Assembly: GCA_016713825.1 (NCBI GenBank)
Contig: JADJOJ010000010.1
Location: 434,001-498,000, forward strand
From: Candidatus Leptofilum gracile
GTDB lineage: Bacteria; Chloroflexota; Anaerolineae; Promineifilales; Promineifilaceae
Reading direction: 5' to 3'
Length of the DNA stretch: 64,000 bases
Positions 61,983-64,000 of the stretch are shown here, one piece after another. The notes below the pieces were generated by a model. The model saw only the letters and a list, made by a program, of their open reading frames with translations. It did not search any database and was not told where the DNA came from. The stretch's first letter is position 1, and the number at the start of each line of letters is the position of its first letter. The position numbers and the translations under genes are program-made.

Positions 61983-62049
61983 TACGTTTGCCGGGCAGGT
62001 TGTAAATAGATTGGTCCAATCTTGGTTTAGCCGCTGGCGGCGAGGCAGG

Positions 62050-62055
62050 TATAAT
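62050..62055 (+). promoter_or_regulatory. Candidate -10 box for the Rmd-like gene
   Basis: A perfect TATAAT lies about 100 bp before the ATG at 62155, with only a weak -35 (TTTAGC, 18-bp spacer). It faces away from the promoter at 61953. Confidence 0.35.
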
Positions 62056-62154
62056 GTGGCGGGTTGGCTGTTGCTGGCCGAATGGGGGTCTTCAGCTGCA
62101 AAAATTAGCTGTTGATCTTCAACTAAAACGATTTTCCTAAGCTTGAGGGTGCTT

Positions 62155-63099
62155 ATGCGTATTTTTATTACCGGAGCGACCGGGTTTGCGGGTTCCCATT
62201 TGGTGGAAAAACTGGTGGCAGCGGGGCACGAGATTTATTCGCTGGTGCATGCAGAGACGAGCCATCAGCCGCTGCTTCAGCATGAGAAGGTGCGGTTGAT
62301 TCCTGGTAATTTGCTGGACCCAGACTCTTTAGAAACGGCCGTTGCCGAAGCCAAACCAGACCGCGTGTACCATTTGGCGGGGCAGGCTTACCCGGCGCTT
62401 TCCTGGCAAAAGCCGGGGCTGACGCTGGCGGTAAACAGCGTGGGGACGGCCAATTTGCTGCAGGCGGTGGTGAAATACGGCCGTCCGCGTACGCTCATCG
62501 TAACCAGCGCCGAAATTTATGGCGAAATTCGGCCCGATATGCTGCCGATCACGGAGCAGACGCTGCCTGCGCCGCACCATCCGTATGGGGTAAGCAAATG
62601 GACTGCTGGCCTGTTGGTGCCCCTGTTTTGGGAGCGATATGGGCTGCCGGTGGTAGAAGCACGGCCGTTCAACCACATCGGCCCTCACCAATCGCTGGGC
62701 TTTGTGGTGCCTGATTTTGCCAGCCAGCTGGCTGGCATGCGCGTGGGGCAGCGGCGTAACCAGATGATGGTGGGCAACCTGGAAGCGATGCGCGACTTCA
62801 CCGATGTGCGCGATGTGGTGCGGGCATACGAACTGTTGGCCGAGCAGGGCCAACCTGGCCAAGCGTACCTCATCTGCTCGGGGAAACCGGTGAAGATTGC
62901 CACAATTTTGCAAAAGCTGATAGAGCTGGCTGAAATTGAGGTGGACGTGAAGCAAGACCCAGAGCGAATGCGGCCGTCGGATACACCGTGCCTGTATGGC
63001 AGCTACGCCAAATTGGAAGCGCAAACAGGCTGGCGGCCCCAAATTGGGCTGGCGCAGTCGCTGGCGGATATTTTGGCCGATTGGGTGCGGCGTCTTTAG
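62155..63099 (+). CDS. rmd: GDP-4-dehydro-6-deoxy-D-mannose reductase-like epimerase
   Basis: A 314-residue extended SDR starting at the ATG at 62155, with GAGGG 6 bp upstream (the TTG at 62143 is rejected). NAD motif FITGATGFAGSHLVEKL (residues 4-20), YHLAGQAYP, the catalytic Tyr in PYGVSKWTAG and the substrate loop EARPFNHIGPHQSLGFVVPD match Rmd-type enzymes making GDP-rhamnose. GDP-sugar use fits the GDP-heptose genes at the start of the window, but other NDP-sugar reductases are possible. Confidence 0.85.
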   Translation: MRIFITGATGFAGSHLVEKLVAAGHEIYSLVHAETSHQPLLQHEKVRLIPGNLLDPDSLETAVAEAKPDRVYHLAGQAYPALSWQKPGLTLAVNSVGTANLLQAVVKYGRPRTLIVTSAEIYGEIRPDMLPITEQTLPAPHHPYGVSKWTAGLLVPLFWERYGLPVVEARPFNHIGPHQSLGFVVPDFASQLAGMRVGQRRNQMMVGNLEAMRDFTDVRDVVRAYELLAEQGQPGQAYLICSGKPVKIATILQKLIELAEIEVDVKQDPERMRPSDTPCLYGSYAKLEAQTGWRPQIGLAQSLADILADWVRRL

Positions 63100-63143
63100 A
63101 TTTTGCCACAGAGGGCACACAGTTTTTGAGGATTTAGGCGGTT

Positions 63144-63926
63144 TTGGCAAAAAAGAAGGAACGTTTAGACAAGTTGCTGGTGGCGCGGGGGCTGGTGCCG
63201 ACGCGGTCGAAGGCGCAGGGCGTCATTTTGGCGGGCGAGGTGTTGGTGGATGGGACGATGGTAGATAAGCCGGGAACGGCCGTTTCGCCAGAATCGGCCA
63301 TCGAGCTAAAAGCCCAACTGCCGTATGTGGGGCGCGGTGGCTTCAAGCTGGCTGGCGCGCTGGAGCAGTTTGCTGTGGATGTTGTGGGGGCGATTTGTGC
63401 GGACGTGGGCGCTTGCACGGGGGGCTTCACCGATGTGCTGTTGCAAAATGGCGCAGCGCGTGTGTACGCCATCGACGTGGGGTATGGCCAGCTCGATTGG
63501 TCCTTGCGCCAGGATGAGCGGGTAGTGGTGTTAGAGCGCACCAACGCGCGCTACGTGGACAGCCTGGCTGAGCCGGTGAATTGTGTGGTGATTGATGTTT
63601 CGTTTATCTCGCTGCGCCTGATTTTGCCAGCCGTGAAGCGGTGGCTGGCACCGGGGGCCAGCATTGTGGCGTTGATTAAGCCGCAGTTTGAGGCGGGGCC
63701 TAAACAGGTGGGGCGAGGTGGCATTGTGAAGGATACGGCCGTACACCGCGCCGTTTTGCTGGATTTATGGGGCTGGTTTCGCCAGAATGATTGGGGGGTA
63801 CAAGGTTTGATCACCTCGTCGGTAACGGGGACGGATGGCAATGTGGAGTTCCTGGTGTGGTTGCAACCGGGGGTGGCGGATAGGCTGGGGGAAACGGCCG
63901 TAGAGGAACTGCTATCTGAAAATTAG
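63144..63926 (+). CDS. tlyA: TlyA family rRNA 2'-O-methyltransferase
   Basis: A 260-residue protein with an S4 RNA-binding domain (about residues 5-62, KERLDKLLVARGLVPTRSKA and AGEVLVDG) and an FtsJ-like methyltransferase domain. Motif I is ADVGACTGGFTDVLLQNGA (about 92) and later VVIDVSFISL and ALIKPQFEAGPKQVG. TlyA methylates the ribose of cytidines in 16S/23S rRNA. The start is a TTG at 63144; AGGCGG lies just upstream and family members begin MAKKKERLD. Its stop overlaps the convergent histidine kinase frame by 4 bp. Confidence 0.92.
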   Translation: MAKKKERLDKLLVARGLVPTRSKAQGVILAGEVLVDGTMVDKPGTAVSPESAIELKAQLPYVGRGGFKLAGALEQFAVDVVGAICADVGACTGGFTDVLLQNGAARVYAIDVGYGQLDWSLRQDERVVVLERTNARYVDSLAEPVNCVVIDVSFISLRLILPAVKRWLAPGASIVALIKPQFEAGPKQVGRGGIVKDTAVHRAVLLDLWGWFRQNDWGVQGLITSSVTGTDGNVEFLVWLQPGVADRLGETAVEELLSEN

Positions 63927-64000
63927 TGAAGCGTGCCCATGTTGGGCATCAGGCCCAGGTGGGTGGGCAGGGGTAAAAAGATGCAAAAGGTTGTTCCTAG
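63923..64000 (-). CDS. C-terminal end of a sensor histidine kinase (partial)
   Basis: The minus strand from the right edge encodes LGTTFCIFLPLPTHLGLM and then PNMGTLH with a TAA at 63923-63925. GTTFxIxLPLP is the last (G2-like) part of the HATPase domain of histidine kinases. Only 25 residues are inside the window, so this rests on one short motif. Confidence 0.65.
   Translation of the reverse strand, partial: LGTTFCIFLPLPTHLGLMPNMGTLH

Overview
This window looks like a chromosomal segment of a free-living bacterium with moderately high GC content, most plausibly a member of the Chloroflexota (Anaerolineae-like). That placement is inferred from protein architectures (a glycoside hydrolase with NBR1-type Ig domains, SPFH and DUF2207 membrane genes, a spermidine-synthase-like membrane fusion, an Eis-like acetyltransferase) and from the intergenic repeat style. 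No rRNA, tRNA, CRISPR array, phage or IS element was recognised. Genes are dense and lie on both strands in short operons.

Layout. 0-5.6 kb: surface polysaccharide genes, namely a GT4 glycosyltransferase, the GDP-heptose precursor enzymes HddA, GmhA and GmhB, and a Wzz/tyrosine-autokinase fusion. 5.6-13 kb: SRAP protein, a small Zn protein, an SDR, transketolase and ribulose-phosphate epimerase, NDH-2, FolE. 13-18 kb: an AttEFGH-like ABC system (ATPase, double-FtsX permease, AttH/CrtC lipocalin-like protein). 18-24.7 kb: DusB, a VWA lipoprotein, a binding protein fused to an OmpA domain, a frameshifted SpeA-like decarboxylase, MscS. 24.9-33.6 kb: two GyrI-domain genes (one an AraC fusion with a frameshift), a MoxR/DUF58/DUF4129 operon, bifunctional FtcD, and an M23 lipoprotein broken at a poly-C tract. 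33.6-44.9 kb: SDR, DUF1461-type membrane protein, membrane SpeE-like protein, GT39, ribosomal L25, a broken zinc-ribbon gene, an ECF sigma/anti-sigma pair, ArgH, and two response regulators (one CpaE-like). 44.9-53.5 kb: aldo/keto reductase, SDR, Eis-like GNAT, MFS, DNA methylase, GH with Ig domains. 53.6-58 kb: an SPFH-HTH / unknown / zinc-ribbon / DUF2207 cluster. 58-64 kb: HigBA, an operon of degenerate nucleotidyltransferase, glycoside hydrolase-like protein and binding lipoprotein, an Rmd-like epimerase, TlyA, and the tail of a histidine kinase.

The most striking signal is not a gene. The 8-bp palindrome ACGGCCGT occurs about 109 times by hand count (about once per 590 bp, where one or two are expected by composition), almost always inside coding sequence and on genes of both strands, like the HIP1 palindrome of cyanobacteria. 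In proteins it reads as TAV, (N/D/Y)GR or RP. Gene junctions carry a second system: at least a dozen families of hairpins built from arrays of 7-12 bp units. Copies of several families also sit in frame inside proteins. Four genes carry frameshifts, two of them in C runs and one probably in a G run, so some may be sequence error. The poly-G/C patch near 43.4 kb is also suspect.
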